Below, in pieces: positions 25,256-33,260 of a stretch of 64,000 bases of DNA (positions are counted from its first letter, which is position 1; every line of letters starts with the position of its first letter). Location: positions 1 to 64,000 of the forward strand of contig NZ_JAAGNI010000310.1 of the NCBI RefSeq assembly GCF_010550605.1, given 5' to 3'. Position numbers and translations under genes: made by a program. Source of the stretch: Streptomyces sp. SID9727. Lineage in GTDB: Bacteria > Actinomycetota > Actinomycetes > Streptomycetales > Streptomycetaceae. The notes under the pieces were generated by a model. The model ran no database searches, was not told where the DNA came from, and saw only the letters and a program-made list of their open reading frames with translations.

Positions 25256-26437
25256 TCAGCGTCGTGACGCTGGAGCTGGGGAGGCCGGTGGGAGCGCCGG
25301 AAGCGGATTTACCGTGGGCGGGGTGGCTGCGGACAGCGTGTGCGTCCCGGCCGGCTGTGCCGCCCGGACCTGCCGCTCGAATACCGCGGAGTCGGCGAGC
25401 CATGTCTGGATGGCCGGCAGTGCGGACATGCCGTACTCGGCGCGGACGTGGTGGTACTCGTGAGAGCGCAGTAGCCGCGGTATCGCGTGCAGATGGCTGC
25501 TCAGGGTGGTCTCTTCCTGCCGTACTGCTGCGTTGTCGGAGAGGGCGGCGCGCAGTCGTGTTAGTGCTGCTGCGTCGTCGGGCCATTCCGTGGTGGCTGG
25601 ACGGCACTGGGCGAGCAGCTGTGGCCCGTGTTCGAGCACGGTGCGGAAGGCGATCCAGGCGTGGTCGGCGAAGGCGCGTTCCATGCTGCCGATGAGGCGG
25701 CTGCTGAGCGGCACGCCGTCGGTGTAGCGGCCGGTCGCCTTGATGGTCTGGAGCGTGTTGTGCTCCTTGCGGATCCGGTCCAGGGCGAAGAGGACGGTGT
25801 TCAGGTCCCGGTGGTGCAGGGCGTGGCGCAAGGACGGCAGGAATGAGCTGGTGATGGTGGTCGCTGCGCGGTCCGGCTCAGCGGGAAGGACCATGGTCTT
25901 CGGCGTGGTGGGGTCATCGAGGACGTCTTCCTTCTCGTCGTCGGTGAGCGCGCCGATGAGGTAGCCGGCCGAGTGGTTGGGCCGTTCGATCAGCAGCAGC
26001 TCCGTGCCTTTTCCGTCCTTGAGTACGGACGCGAAGGGGATGCGGTGGTCCTGGAGGGCGCGATGGATTTCGCCGGCCTCCCAGAGCTGGTACCAGAGGT
26101 CGTCCTGCCACAGCGGGTAGCTGTAGAGCTCCAGCTGGGCGGTCCAGGTGCCGGGCAGCCGGGCGGCGATCTCGGTGCCGATGTCGCCGAGGTAGGGGCG
26201 GGTGCTGGTGACGAGGGCGACGCCGTGTTCGGTGGCGTGGGCCGCCAAGGCGCTGGCGGTGCGGCGGGCCGCCTGAGTATCGGCGAGCGAGACGGCGTAC
26301 GCGCCACCGGTCTGGCGGCTGAACCCGGCAGCTTCGAGAACCTGGTTGGCCTGCTTGTAGTTCTCGCCGGCTGCCATGGCGACGAGGCCGAGCGTGCGGC
26401 TGGTGCTGAGGGTGATCTCGGTGGAGGGGGTGGGCAT
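25256..26437 (-). CDS. 'LPGTW' paralogous family protein
   Basis: A 393-residue protein. ATG 26437 is used; a TTG directly before it is an alternative. N-terminal part: LEAAGFSRQTGGAYAVSLAD and VTSTRPYLGDIGTEIAARL, then the family core PGTWTAQLELYSYP, QLWEAGEIHRAL, GKGTELLLIERPNHSAGYLI and SSFLPSLRHALHH. The longer helical C-terminus is shared in outline with the 23377 gene. The function is unknown. Confidence 0.74.
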   Translation of the reverse strand: MPTPSTEITLSTSRTLGLVAMAAGENYKQANQVLEAAGFSRQTGGAYAVSLADTQAARRTASALAAHATEHGVALVTSTRPYLGDIGTEIAARLPGTWTAQLELYSYPLWQDDLWYQLWEAGEIHRALQDHRIPFASVLKDGKGTELLLIERPNHSAGYLIGALTDDEKEDVLDDPTTPKTMVLPAEPDRAATTITSSFLPSLRHALHHRDLNTVLFALDRIRKEHNTLQTIKATGRYTDGVPLSSRLIGSMERAFADHAWIAFRTVLEHGPQLLAQCRPATTEWPDDAAALTRLRAALSDNAAVRQEETTLSSHLHAIPRLLRSHEYHHVRAEYGMSALPAIQTWLADSAVFERQVRAAQPAGTHTLSAATPPTVNPLPALPPASPAPASRR

Positions 26438-26489
26438 CAAGGTCCTGGAGGGTCGAGCCCGCGGGCGACGTCGTCGAGGAGGACGGGGC

Positions 26490-27296
26490 TCAGCGGGTCT
26501 TCGGGGTGCGCTTGGGCTCGAGGCTGCGGGCGGGTTCGGCGGGTGATGGCCGCGCTGCGGGAGGCCGAGGCGACGGGACGTGCTGGATGTTCACCAGCGG
26601 CACGACGGCTTTGGGAAACGGGAACGCCGTGGAGCGCAGGATGGGCCGCGGATCGAGGGTCTTGGCGACGACGGCATGCATGAGGAAGTCGGGCGCCTGC
26701 TGGGTGAACGAGATGTCCCACAGGTGACCGAGGTCGTCCGGGGAGGCGGCCACATGCCAGGCGATGGCAGCGTCGCCGTGGATAGGCGGTGCCGGGGAGT
26801 CCTGCGGTCGGCCGATCACTGCTGCCTGTCCGTCGCGTGAGATGAATCCGGAGAGTCCAGAGGCGTCGAAGGGACTCCAGGCGTCGATGTCGACCAGCAG
26901 CTCGAACGGGCCGGGCTCGGTGCCGATTCCGTAGACGACGTGATCCGGATCGGCTTCCAGCTCGGCTGCCAGGGTGCCCAGGAGCGTGGCGACGAACTCG
27001 ACCGGCACGGCGCCGCTGACACTGGTGCGCCATCGCTCGGCTGCGTCCTCGTCGCTACGGGCCGAGATCACCAGGTGGGGGCGTAGCCCCGCGGCCGTCT
27101 CGTCGTGGCGGATGGTGACGCGCCGGCAGGGACTGGTAACGGTCAACGACGAGTTGTCCGTCGCCGCACTCCACCCCGTCTCCTCGGCGAAGATGTCCAG
27201 GAAGTGGTGGTGAGTGGTGGGGAGGCTGGCGGCCAGGTAGCGGGGAGAGATGAGGACCTTCTCCGGCGAGCGGTCTTGAGCGGGGGTGTCGGGCAT
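26490..27296 (-). CDS. DUF317 family protein, divergent
   Basis: A 268-residue protein starting with ATG at 27296 after AAAGG. It opens with VLISPRYLAASLPTTHHHFL and EETGWSAATD, a DUF317 start with an altered glycine region. The first repeat ends VPVEFVATLLGTLAAEL and the second APDFLMHAVVAKTLDPRP. It is acidic apart from a basic Pro/Arg tail. It is the most divergent minus-strand copy in the window. Confidence 0.78.
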   Translation of the reverse strand: MPDTPAQDRSPEKVLISPRYLAASLPTTHHHFLDIFAEETGWSAATDNSSLTVTSPCRRVTIRHDETAAGLRPHLVISARSDEDAAERWRTSVSGAVPVEFVATLLGTLAAELEADPDHVVYGIGTEPGPFELLVDIDAWSPFDASGLSGFISRDGQAAVIGRPQDSPAPPIHGDAAIAWHVAASPDDLGHLWDISFTQQAPDFLMHAVVAKTLDPRPILRSTAFPFPKAVVPLVNIQHVPSPRPPAARPSPAEPARSLEPKRTPKTR

Positions 27297-27340
27297 AGGT
27301 GCCTTTGGTGGGTAGGAGCGGGGCGGGTCGAGGGGCTCAC

Positions 27341-28111
27341 CTACACGGAGGGGGAAGCGGCATCGCGTAGTGATGAGGACGCGTCGCGCAGGCTGATGCC
27401 AAATCGGTGTGCGAAGGCCCGCGCCCTTGCCTCCAGCTGGTCGTATGAGTCCTGCGCTGTCATCTGCCCGGGATGCTTGCGGTAGCGGTAGACCGGCACG
27501 GGCAGCACGATGCCCGGGGCGAGGCAAGTGACGGCGAGAGTGCAGTAGTCCTCTCCCTGGACGAGCCCGCCCATCGGAGCCGCGCGCACCAGGTCGGTGC
27601 GGGCCAGGAGGGTGGTCGGGCCGAGCGGGATGGTGTCGGCCGGGTCGTTCCAGTACCGCCACACGTCCCCGGCCTCGTGCCGACCCGGCGGCGTCGGGGG
27701 CCGCCACAGGGTCGTGGCCCCGTCGGGGTGGAGGTCTTGGCTGTACCCGGCGCACCAGCCCACCCCGGTCGCCTCCAGGGCGCGCAGTCGCAGCGCCATG
27801 GCGTCGTCGCAGAACTCATCGTCATCATCGGCCCAGTTCAGATACTCGGTCCGCACTTCCGTGAGCGCGAAGTTCCTGGCGCAGGCCGCGCCGACCGGGC
27901 GCGGCAGGGTGAGGGTGCGCACGCGCGGGTCGGCGGTGAGAGCGGCGGGAAGGCGGGCAGGGTCGGCGCCATCGAGGGCGACGATGGCCTCCCACGGCGC
28001 GCTCTGGCGGCACAGGCTGGCGTGCATGGCGGTGAAGAACGCGAGGCGATCCGAGCGGAGTTGGGTGGCGATGACCACGGTGATCTTCGGGTGCGAGTGC
28101 GGGGACAGCAT
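27341..28111 (-). CDS. Family 2-like glycosyltransferase
   Basis: A 256-residue protein starting with ATG at 28111 after GGAGAAC. The N-terminal nucleotide-binding half (ITVVIATQLRSDRLAFFTAM and ALDGADPARLPA) and the acidic ADDDDEFCDDAMALRLRALE segment, the DxD motif, are those of a GT-A glycosyltransferase. No transmembrane segment is seen, so it should act in the cytoplasm. It may modify a surface polymer or a small molecule. The neighbouring genes do not name the substrate. Confidence 0.82.
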   Translation of the reverse strand: MLSPHSHPKITVVIATQLRSDRLAFFTAMHASLCRQSAPWEAIVALDGADPARLPAALTADPRVRTLTLPRPVGAACARNFALTEVRTEYLNWADDDDEFCDDAMALRLRALEATGVGWCAGYSQDLHPDGATTLWRPPTPPGRHEAGDVWRYWNDPADTIPLGPTTLLARTDLVRAAPMGGLVQGEDYCTLAVTCLAPGIVLPVPVYRYRKHPGQMTAQDSYDQLEARARAFAHRFGISLRDASSSLRDAASPSV

Positions 28112-28159
28112 GTTCTCCGGGCGGTGCGGCGGGCGGGGACGGAGCGGGATGGGCCGGGG

Positions 28160-28732
28160 CTAGCGGCGGGTGGTCTTGCGGGGTGCTGGTGCTGGTACGG
28201 CGGTGGCCAGGCGTGGGGCCGTTCGCGGCGCAACGATCGGAGCGGGCGTGTCCGGGTGCCACGCACTCGGATTCGTCGTGACTCGGCTGCGTGGGTCGGT
28301 GTCCCACGCGACGACGGGACCGCGGTCGTACGCCTGCAGGGCGATCACCTCGATGCCGTGTGGGTGCAGGACATACGCCCACTCCTCGGCGCCGATGCCG
28401 TCCTGCGTGACCAGAGTTCGCTCGTCCGGCGGGCCGCCCACGCAGATCACGTTGGTCATGTCTATCTGCCGGCTGGGGAAGTCCTCGCCCCCGGTCAGGG
28501 ACCGGCGCAGTGCGGCGGGGGCGCCGTCGAGGAGATCGGTGCCCAGCTCGTCCCAACCATGAGGCACGTCGTCGATCAGGTGGCGGGCCATGGCCTCCAC
28601 GTCACCGGCGAACCGGTACTGGCAGGCGGCCAGGAGGAGCGGCAGCTTGTTGTCAGGGGTGCCGTCGAAGTGGACGTGCACCCCGGTGAATCCGTCGGGA
28701 GTGGGGCGGGCGATGGCCGCGTTGGTGGACAG
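28160..28732 (-). CDS. Paralogous hypothetical protein, CTG start
   Basis: A 190-residue protein. CTG 28732 lies six bases after AGGAG and begins STNAAIARPTPDGFTGVHVH. The adjacent paralogue at 28761 begins SNRSVIARPTSTGYAGTYVH after its own CTG, so the N-terminus is conserved and the later GTG (28681) is too short. Shared core: LPLLLAACQYRFAGDVEAMA, LLDGAPAALRRSL and YVLHPHGIEVIALQAYDRGP. The last 30 residues are Pro/Arg-rich. The function is unknown. Confidence 0.72.
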   Translation of the reverse strand: MSTNAAIARPTPDGFTGVHVHFDGTPDNKLPLLLAACQYRFAGDVEAMARHLIDDVPHGWDELGTDLLDGAPAALRRSLTGGEDFPSRQIDMTNVICVGGPPDERTLVTQDGIGAEEWAYVLHPHGIEVIALQAYDRGPVVAWDTDPRSRVTTNPSAWHPDTPAPIVAPRTAPRLATAVPAPAPRKTTRR

Positions 28733-28760
28733 ATCGGTCTCCTAAGAAGCCGAGGCGGGG

Positions 28761-29321
28761 TCAGTGCGTGCGAGGGCGCGTTGTGGGGCGTTCGGCGGGC
28801 TGGGCCGGGGACGAGGTGCGTGGGGCGACTTGGGGTGGTGTCGTGGCCGGGATGGGAAGGCCGGACTTCCACAGGCAGGCGGTGTCGCGGAACCGCGCGC
28901 GGGGATCAGCGCTCCATGCGACGATCGGGCCGCGTTCTACGCCGGGCGTGCTGATCACTTCGATGCCTTGAGGGTGGAGGACGTAGCCCCAGTTCAATCG
29001 GGACGACGTCCGCTCCGTGTAGACCGGCGGCGGGTGGATCGGATGCGGCGGGTATGGACGGCCGGGGTCGTCGCGGCCAGCACTCAGGTGCTGGCGCAGG
29101 GCATCGGGAGCGCCGTCCAGGAGTTCGGTGCCGATGTAGGACCAGCCGTCAGGAGCGCTGTCGACGAGGTAGGCGGTCAGGGCCTCGGTGTTGCCGGCGA
29201 ACCGGTACTGGTGTGCGGCGAGGAGCAGGGGCAGGTGATAGCTGGGCTCGCCGTTCCAGTGGACGTACGTGCCGGCGTAGCCGGTGGAGGTGGGGCGGGC
29301 GATGACAGAGCGATTGGACAG
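28761..29321 (-). CDS. Paralogous hypothetical protein, CTG start
   Basis: A 186-residue protein, tandem paralogue of the 28160 gene. CTG 29321 stands five bases after GGAAGG. No ATG, GTG or TTG occurs in frame until about 29000, more than 100 residues into the conserved part. Shared core: LPLLLAAHQYRFAGNTEALT, LLDGAPDALRQHL and YVLHPQGIEVISTPGVERGP. A Pro-rich linker lies between the halves. The function is unknown. Confidence 0.72.
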   Translation of the reverse strand: MSNRSVIARPTSTGYAGTYVHWNGEPSYHLPLLLAAHQYRFAGNTEALTAYLVDSAPDGWSYIGTELLDGAPDALRQHLSAGRDDPGRPYPPHPIHPPPVYTERTSSRLNWGYVLHPQGIEVISTPGVERGPIVAWSADPRARFRDTACLWKSGLPIPATTPPQVAPRTSSPAQPAERPTTRPRTH

Positions 29322-29345
29322 AGGAGCCTTCCGGTGGTGAGCGGG

Positions 29346-29858
29346 TCAGCGGGCGGCTCGGCGGACAGCGGTTGGGGCAGGAACCCTCGCGACGGTGGGC
29401 GGGGGCTGCGCGGGTGCCGACCGGTTCGTGCGCCGGTAGGTGCTGGCCAGGTGGTCCTCGCCGAGGTAGACGAGTTGATCACCGAGTGCGGACAGCTCCT
29501 CGGCGTGCTGGCGGTAGCGTGCCGCGATGCTCGGTTCCTGGTTGTGCTCGCACCATTCGGCTGCGGTCTCCAGGAATGTGTGCAGCTCGCTCAGGCCACT
29601 GCGTCCGTCGCCGAGGACGGCCTGTGCAACGGTGTTCAACTCGGCTGCTGTGCGGACCCGGTAGAGATGGCGGGTCCAGTCGCTGATGCTCTGACCAGGC
29701 TCGCCGTCGGGGAGCGCGGTGCTGAACTTCCGTGCGTCGTGGGCCGCCCAGCGATGCAGGTCGTCGGCGGTCGGCCGGTCGTCCCGATGGGCCGTGATCT
29801 GCTCGGTGGTGCGGCCGACGTTGTCGTACAGCTCGAAGTCGGGGTGCGGCAGGGACAC
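29346..29858 (-). CDS. Hypothetical helical protein
   Basis: A 170-residue protein starting with GTG at 29858 after GGAGGCGAACC. It reads SLPHPDFELYDNVGRTTEQI and then helical segments TAAELNTVAQAVLGDGRSGL and ELHTFLETAAEWCEHNQEPS, with a basic tail. No motif was recognised. It lies between the lipoprotein gene and the CTG-start pair. Confidence 0.65.
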   Translation of the reverse strand: MSLPHPDFELYDNVGRTTEQITAHRDDRPTADDLHRWAAHDARKFSTALPDGEPGQSISDWTRHLYRVRTAAELNTVAQAVLGDGRSGLSELHTFLETAAEWCEHNQEPSIAARYRQHAEELSALGDQLVYLGEDHLASTYRRTNRSAPAQPPPTVARVPAPTAVRRAAR

Positions 29859-29875
29859 GGTTCGCCTCCTCCCGG

Positions 29876-30937
29876 TTACGCGCGGTCCGTGGCTGCGGAG
29901 CCGACGGGCGGGCCGGAGGCGTCGGTGCGGGCACACGTGTAGCCGATCAGGCGAGACGGGGCGGCCTTCGCGGGCACGGTGGCGGCATCGGCGCAGACGA
30001 ACGTGTACGTCACCGAGGTGCGCGGGATGCCGTGGAGCCAGGCGTTGTCGTCCTTGTCCGGGTTGATCTGCAGCCCGGAGTGCGCGACGGCATCGGTTTG
30101 CGTGTGGGTGTGGGCGAACAGGACCAGTGCACTGCCGTCGCTGGTCTTCAGCGCGTAGGCGTCCTTGAAACGGTTGGTACCGCCGGCGAAGACGGTGGTG
30201 CCCAACTTCCCGTACTTGCGGGTGGTTTTGTCGTGGACCTTGATCTGCTGCTTGCTGGCCTTGGTCGGGTCGAAGACCTTGGTGCCGGTGTTCGTCCCGC
30301 CGGTCGAGAAGTTGTCGATCACCGCAGTGCGCAGCACGTTGGCGTCGGCGGCGAGCTGCTTGTTGCCGGTGGCGGCGACCGCGGTGGCGTAGCCGTCCTT
30401 GTCGAGGGCAATGTGTGGCAGCGTCGTGCTGTCGAGGTCGACGACGGAGACCAGCTCCCACCGCTTGTCCTTCGGCTGCTCGGCGAAAAGGGCGATGCGG
30501 CTGGGGTCCTTGTCCTTGTCCTTGTCGCTGGAGAGCGCGGCGGCGAACCAGCGGCCCTGGCCGGCTGTGAAGCGCGGAATGTACAGCTTGGCGCTGGCGG
30601 TGTCGTACGACCAGGGCTTGTACGGCTTGCGGTCGGCCTTGGGCAGGCCCTCGGTCTCGGTGTAGTCGGAGACGGACATCGCGTACGTCGGCCCGTCCTC
30701 GACGGTGTCGAGCAGGGCGCGGTCGCGCTGTGCGTTGGCCTTGTTATTGATCTTCGAGTAGTTGCTGATAACGGCGTGAGCCTGGTTCGCGCTGAGCGCG
30801 GGCACCGGCTTCGGCGCGGCGGTTGGGGTGGCGTTCTTCTTCGCGGACGGTGCCTCGTCGCTGCTGCACGCGGTGACGGCCCCGGTGAGTAGGGCGGCAC
30901 AGACGAGCAGGGGAAGGGCACGGCGGGCGGTGTGGAT
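29876..30937 (-). CDS. Secreted lipoprotein, ATC start
   Basis: A 353-residue protein. ATC 30937, seven bases after GGAG, gives a normal lipoprotein signal: HTARRALPLLVCAALLTGAV followed by TACSS, with Cys at the lipobox. The only other start, a CTG, would remove the basic n-region. The mature part is Lys/Asp/Thr-rich and probably a two-domain beta-rich surface protein (RWFAAALSSDKDKDKDPSR; VFAGGTNRFKDAYALKTSDG). No enzyme motif. It may be a conjugation- or exclusion-related surface protein, which is only a guess. Confidence 0.75.
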   Translation of the reverse strand: MHTARRALPLLVCAALLTGAVTACSSDEAPSAKKNATPTAAPKPVPALSANQAHAVISNYSKINNKANAQRDRALLDTVEDGPTYAMSVSDYTETEGLPKADRKPYKPWSYDTASAKLYIPRFTAGQGRWFAAALSSDKDKDKDPSRIALFAEQPKDKRWELVSVVDLDSTTLPHIALDKDGYATAVAATGNKQLAADANVLRTAVIDNFSTGGTNTGTKVFDPTKASKQQIKVHDKTTRKYGKLGTTVFAGGTNRFKDAYALKTSDGSALVLFAHTHTQTDAVAHSGLQINPDKDDNAWLHGIPRTSVTYTFVCADAATVPAKAAPSRLIGYTCARTDASGPPVGSAATDRA

Positions 30938-30969
30938 GGGTGTGCTCCAGGGACTTGGTCGGGAAAGGA

Positions 30970-31527
30970 TCAGCGGCTGCGGGCGGTGGCTGGGCGGGGC
31001 GGGGTGACAGGGATGGTGCTGGTCGTACTGGGGCTGCGGTTCGGTGCCGGCGCTGCGGCGAGCCGATCGGCCTGCTGATGGAGTCGACCGCCGGCCTGGT
31101 TCAGCCGGTGGCGGGTGCTGTCGATCCGGGCGCACAGCCGGGAGCGGGCAGAGGCGATGGCCGTGGCGCGCTGCGCGGAGCGGGGAAGGGAGCCGAGCTG
31201 GTGGAGGGCGCCGGCGTGGGCCACGGCTTCCCCGAGGTCGGCCAGGGCGTACCCCAGGGCGCCCACCGTGAGCGTGAGCTGGGCGACCGTGCGGCGGGTG
31301 ATGTCGGCTTCAGGGCCGCGACCACGTCGGACGGTGCGCGCTGCGAAAGCTGCCGCGGTCGTGAGGTGGGTGATCAGTCCGGCGACGTCGCGGACGCGGT
31401 CGTCGAGGTCGTCGAGGTTGTCGACGCCGGAGTGCACCGAGTCGGTGAGCGGCAGCTCGTCGGCCGCGTTGTGGATGCGTTCGGCCAGCGAATGCAGCTG
31501 ACTGACCTGGTCGTACGGGAAGGACAG
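30970..31527 (-). CDS. Hypothetical coiled-coil-like protein, CTG start
   Basis: A 185-residue protein. CTG 31527 lies five bases after AGGAG and gives SFPYDQVSQLHSLAERIHNA. There is no canonical start in the first 20 codons. It is almost wholly helical (VRDVAGLITHLTTAAAFAAR and ARSRLCARIDSTRHRLNQAG), with a Thr/Pro-rich end. It could be a coiled-coil structural protein. The family is not recognised. Confidence 0.65.
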   Translation of the reverse strand: MSFPYDQVSQLHSLAERIHNAADELPLTDSVHSGVDNLDDLDDRVRDVAGLITHLTTAAAFAARTVRRGRGPEADITRRTVAQLTLTVGALGYALADLGEAVAHAGALHQLGSLPRSAQRATAIASARSRLCARIDSTRHRLNQAGGRLHQQADRLAAAPAPNRSPSTTSTIPVTPPRPATARSR

Positions 31528-31562
31528 ATGGACTCCTGGAATGGTTCGGCGGAAATACTTGG

Positions 31563-32378
31563 TCAGCGAGTTCGGGGGCCTGGACGGCCGGGCGCCGGTA
31601 CGCCAGGAGCAGGTGTCCCTGGAGGCTGAGGCAACTGTGCTCTCGCGGCAGACGTTCCATGCGGTGGTGCGCGGCGGCAGGGAGCCTCGCGCGGGGGTGA
31701 GGTTCTCGGTCCAGCGTTGGGAGCGCTGGGGTGGGTGCCGCCGAGGAGGGAGGGGGTGCCGTCGAGTTCGTCGAGCCACTTGAGGAGCTTCGGCAGGTTC
31801 TTGTCGGGCCCGTACGCGAGGTAGGTGCCGTCGGCGCTGTCGCAGCCGAACCACTCGGCGATCCCAAGACGAGCCCGGGAATTGACGCGGCCCATGTGCA
31901 CGCTCTTGCCGCGGGCCTTCGCCTCGCGGGCCAGCCGTTCGGCGACGGGGCCGAGTTTCCATTCGGTCGATCCGGCCAGGAACAGGACGTCGATGCTGTC
32001 CCAGGGCAGCAACTCGGGTTGATCGCAGCCGTCCTGTGCTGCGTAGGCCGCGGGGACGCCCAGTTCACGAATGCGGGCCAGCCACGGCAGCGACTCGGTG
32101 AGGGTGCCGGCGGCGTCGAACGGCTGGTCCGGGGCGAGCGCCCACAGGCAGCGATCCGGCCCGTACCTCTCGACGGTCCGCGACAGCCAGGCGAACCATG
32201 CCTCGGTGCCGGGCCAGTAGCGGCCCTTGCCGTCGCTGCCGAACTTGGAGTTGTCGCAGGCGTACAGGGCGCCTTCGGGGATGCGGCTGCCTTGCGCCGG
32301 GGTGGTCATACAGCCGAGGCGTCCCGCGCTCATCGCGGCCCGAATGTCAGGCCCCGAGGGGGTGCCGAGGTAGCGCAG
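31563..32378 (-). CDS. DpdA/TGT-like protein (7-deazaguanine transferase family), CTG start
   Basis: About 271 residues. CTG 32378 is six bases after GGAGG and gives RYLGTPSGPDIRAAMSAGRL, the usual N-terminus of these phage-type proteins as I recall them, so the later ATG (32333) is too short. Other landmarks: YACDNSKFGSDGKGRYWPG, ALAPDQPFD, VLFLAGSTEWKLGP, VHMGRVNSRARL and GCDSADGTYLAYGPD. This resembles the TIM-barrel tRNA-guanine transglycosylase/DpdA2-like proteins of actinophages, which exchange guanine for a 7-deazaguanine. Substrate (DNA or tRNA) is not shown. The Pro-rich tail is extra. Confidence 0.7.
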   Translation of the reverse strand: MRYLGTPSGPDIRAAMSAGRLGCMTTPAQGSRIPEGALYACDNSKFGSDGKGRYWPGTEAWFAWLSRTVERYGPDRCLWALAPDQPFDAAGTLTESLPWLARIRELGVPAAYAAQDGCDQPELLPWDSIDVLFLAGSTEWKLGPVAERLAREAKARGKSVHMGRVNSRARLGIAEWFGCDSADGTYLAYGPDKNLPKLLKWLDELDGTPSLLGGTHPSAPNAGPRTSPPREAPCRRAPPHGTSAARAQLPQPPGTPAPGVPAPGRPGPRTR

Positions 32379-32428
32379 GGTGCACCTCCCCGGAGCCGCC
32401 GCAGATCGTCATCTGGGCGTCGGGGTGG

Positions 32429-33196
32429 TCAGCGGTGATGGCTGCGGACGGCCGTGGGGAGCGTGGGCGGCAGCACGGGGGGCATGTCCGGTGCGGAGTG
32501 GCGCAGGTTTACCCCGATGCCTTGCGCGGCGAGCCGGTGGGCGACTGCCTGAATCCGTAGAGCGCGGCCGTCCTCGCCGTACGCAGCGGGCAGCAGGAAG
32601 GCCGCCTGGTGCGGGTGGTACTGGAATCCGTGCGCGTACAGCGTCATCCGTGCCTGCTCCGGGACGCTCCCATACGGCGCCCCGAGTGCCCCGTCGTCGT
32701 ACCAGGTCAGCGTCACCACCTGGGCAACCTGCGGTGGAGCCGGGCGGTGCGGGGGCTCGGGCTGCTCGGCGGCGTTGCGGCGTACGGTCTGCAGCGCGCG
32801 CTCGTACTGGGGAAGGAGCCGACGTGCGATGCGGGTGGAGGCGCGTACGGGGTCGTTGGGGACGGCGATGCCGTTCGGTTCGTCGACGCCGACGAAGTGG
32901 TGGGGCTTGAGATGGGCGTCGTCCGGCTCGAGCGGGGCGACGACGAACTGGTGCGGGTGCAGAGGGCGGTCGGTGATGTAGAGGCGTCGGCCGTCGGGTC
33001 CGTGCAGGACGGCGTCGTGGGTGAGGACGAACTCGCTGACCACCCAGTTGACATGACCGTGGTCCCAGACCTGGTTGGCGAGGGGGAACTGGTCTTTGTA
33101 GGCGGCGTGGTGGTGGTACTCGCTGTTCCAGATACCCGGCAGGCGGAAGGCCAGGTCGGTGGCGAAGGCGTTCAGGTCGGTGCGGGCTGGGGGCAT
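32429..33196 (-). CDS. 'LPGTW' paralogous family protein
   Basis: A 255-residue protein starting with ATG at 33196. It carries the family core: FRLPGIWNSEYHHHAAYKDQ, NQVWDHGHVNWVV, DGRRLYITDRPLHPHQFVVA, VGVDEPNGIAVPNDPVR and LLPQYERAL, and the second region VVTLTWYDDGALG with YAHGFQYHP. It is closest to the 14430 gene. It is the first gene after the secretion cluster in the leftward direction. The function is unknown. Confidence 0.72.
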   Translation of the reverse strand: MPPARTDLNAFATDLAFRLPGIWNSEYHHHAAYKDQFPLANQVWDHGHVNWVVSEFVLTHDAVLHGPDGRRLYITDRPLHPHQFVVAPLEPDDAHLKPHHFVGVDEPNGIAVPNDPVRASTRIARRLLPQYERALQTVRRNAAEQPEPPHRPAPPQVAQVVTLTWYDDGALGAPYGSVPEQARMTLYAHGFQYHPHQAAFLLPAAYGEDGRALRIQAVAHRLAAQGIGVNLRHSAPDMPPVLPPTLPTAVRSHHR

Positions 33197-33260
33197 GGGT
33201 TCCCGGTGGTGGTGGCTGAAACATCGCAGGTGGCAGCCGATGTGGTCGGAAATCTTGAAG

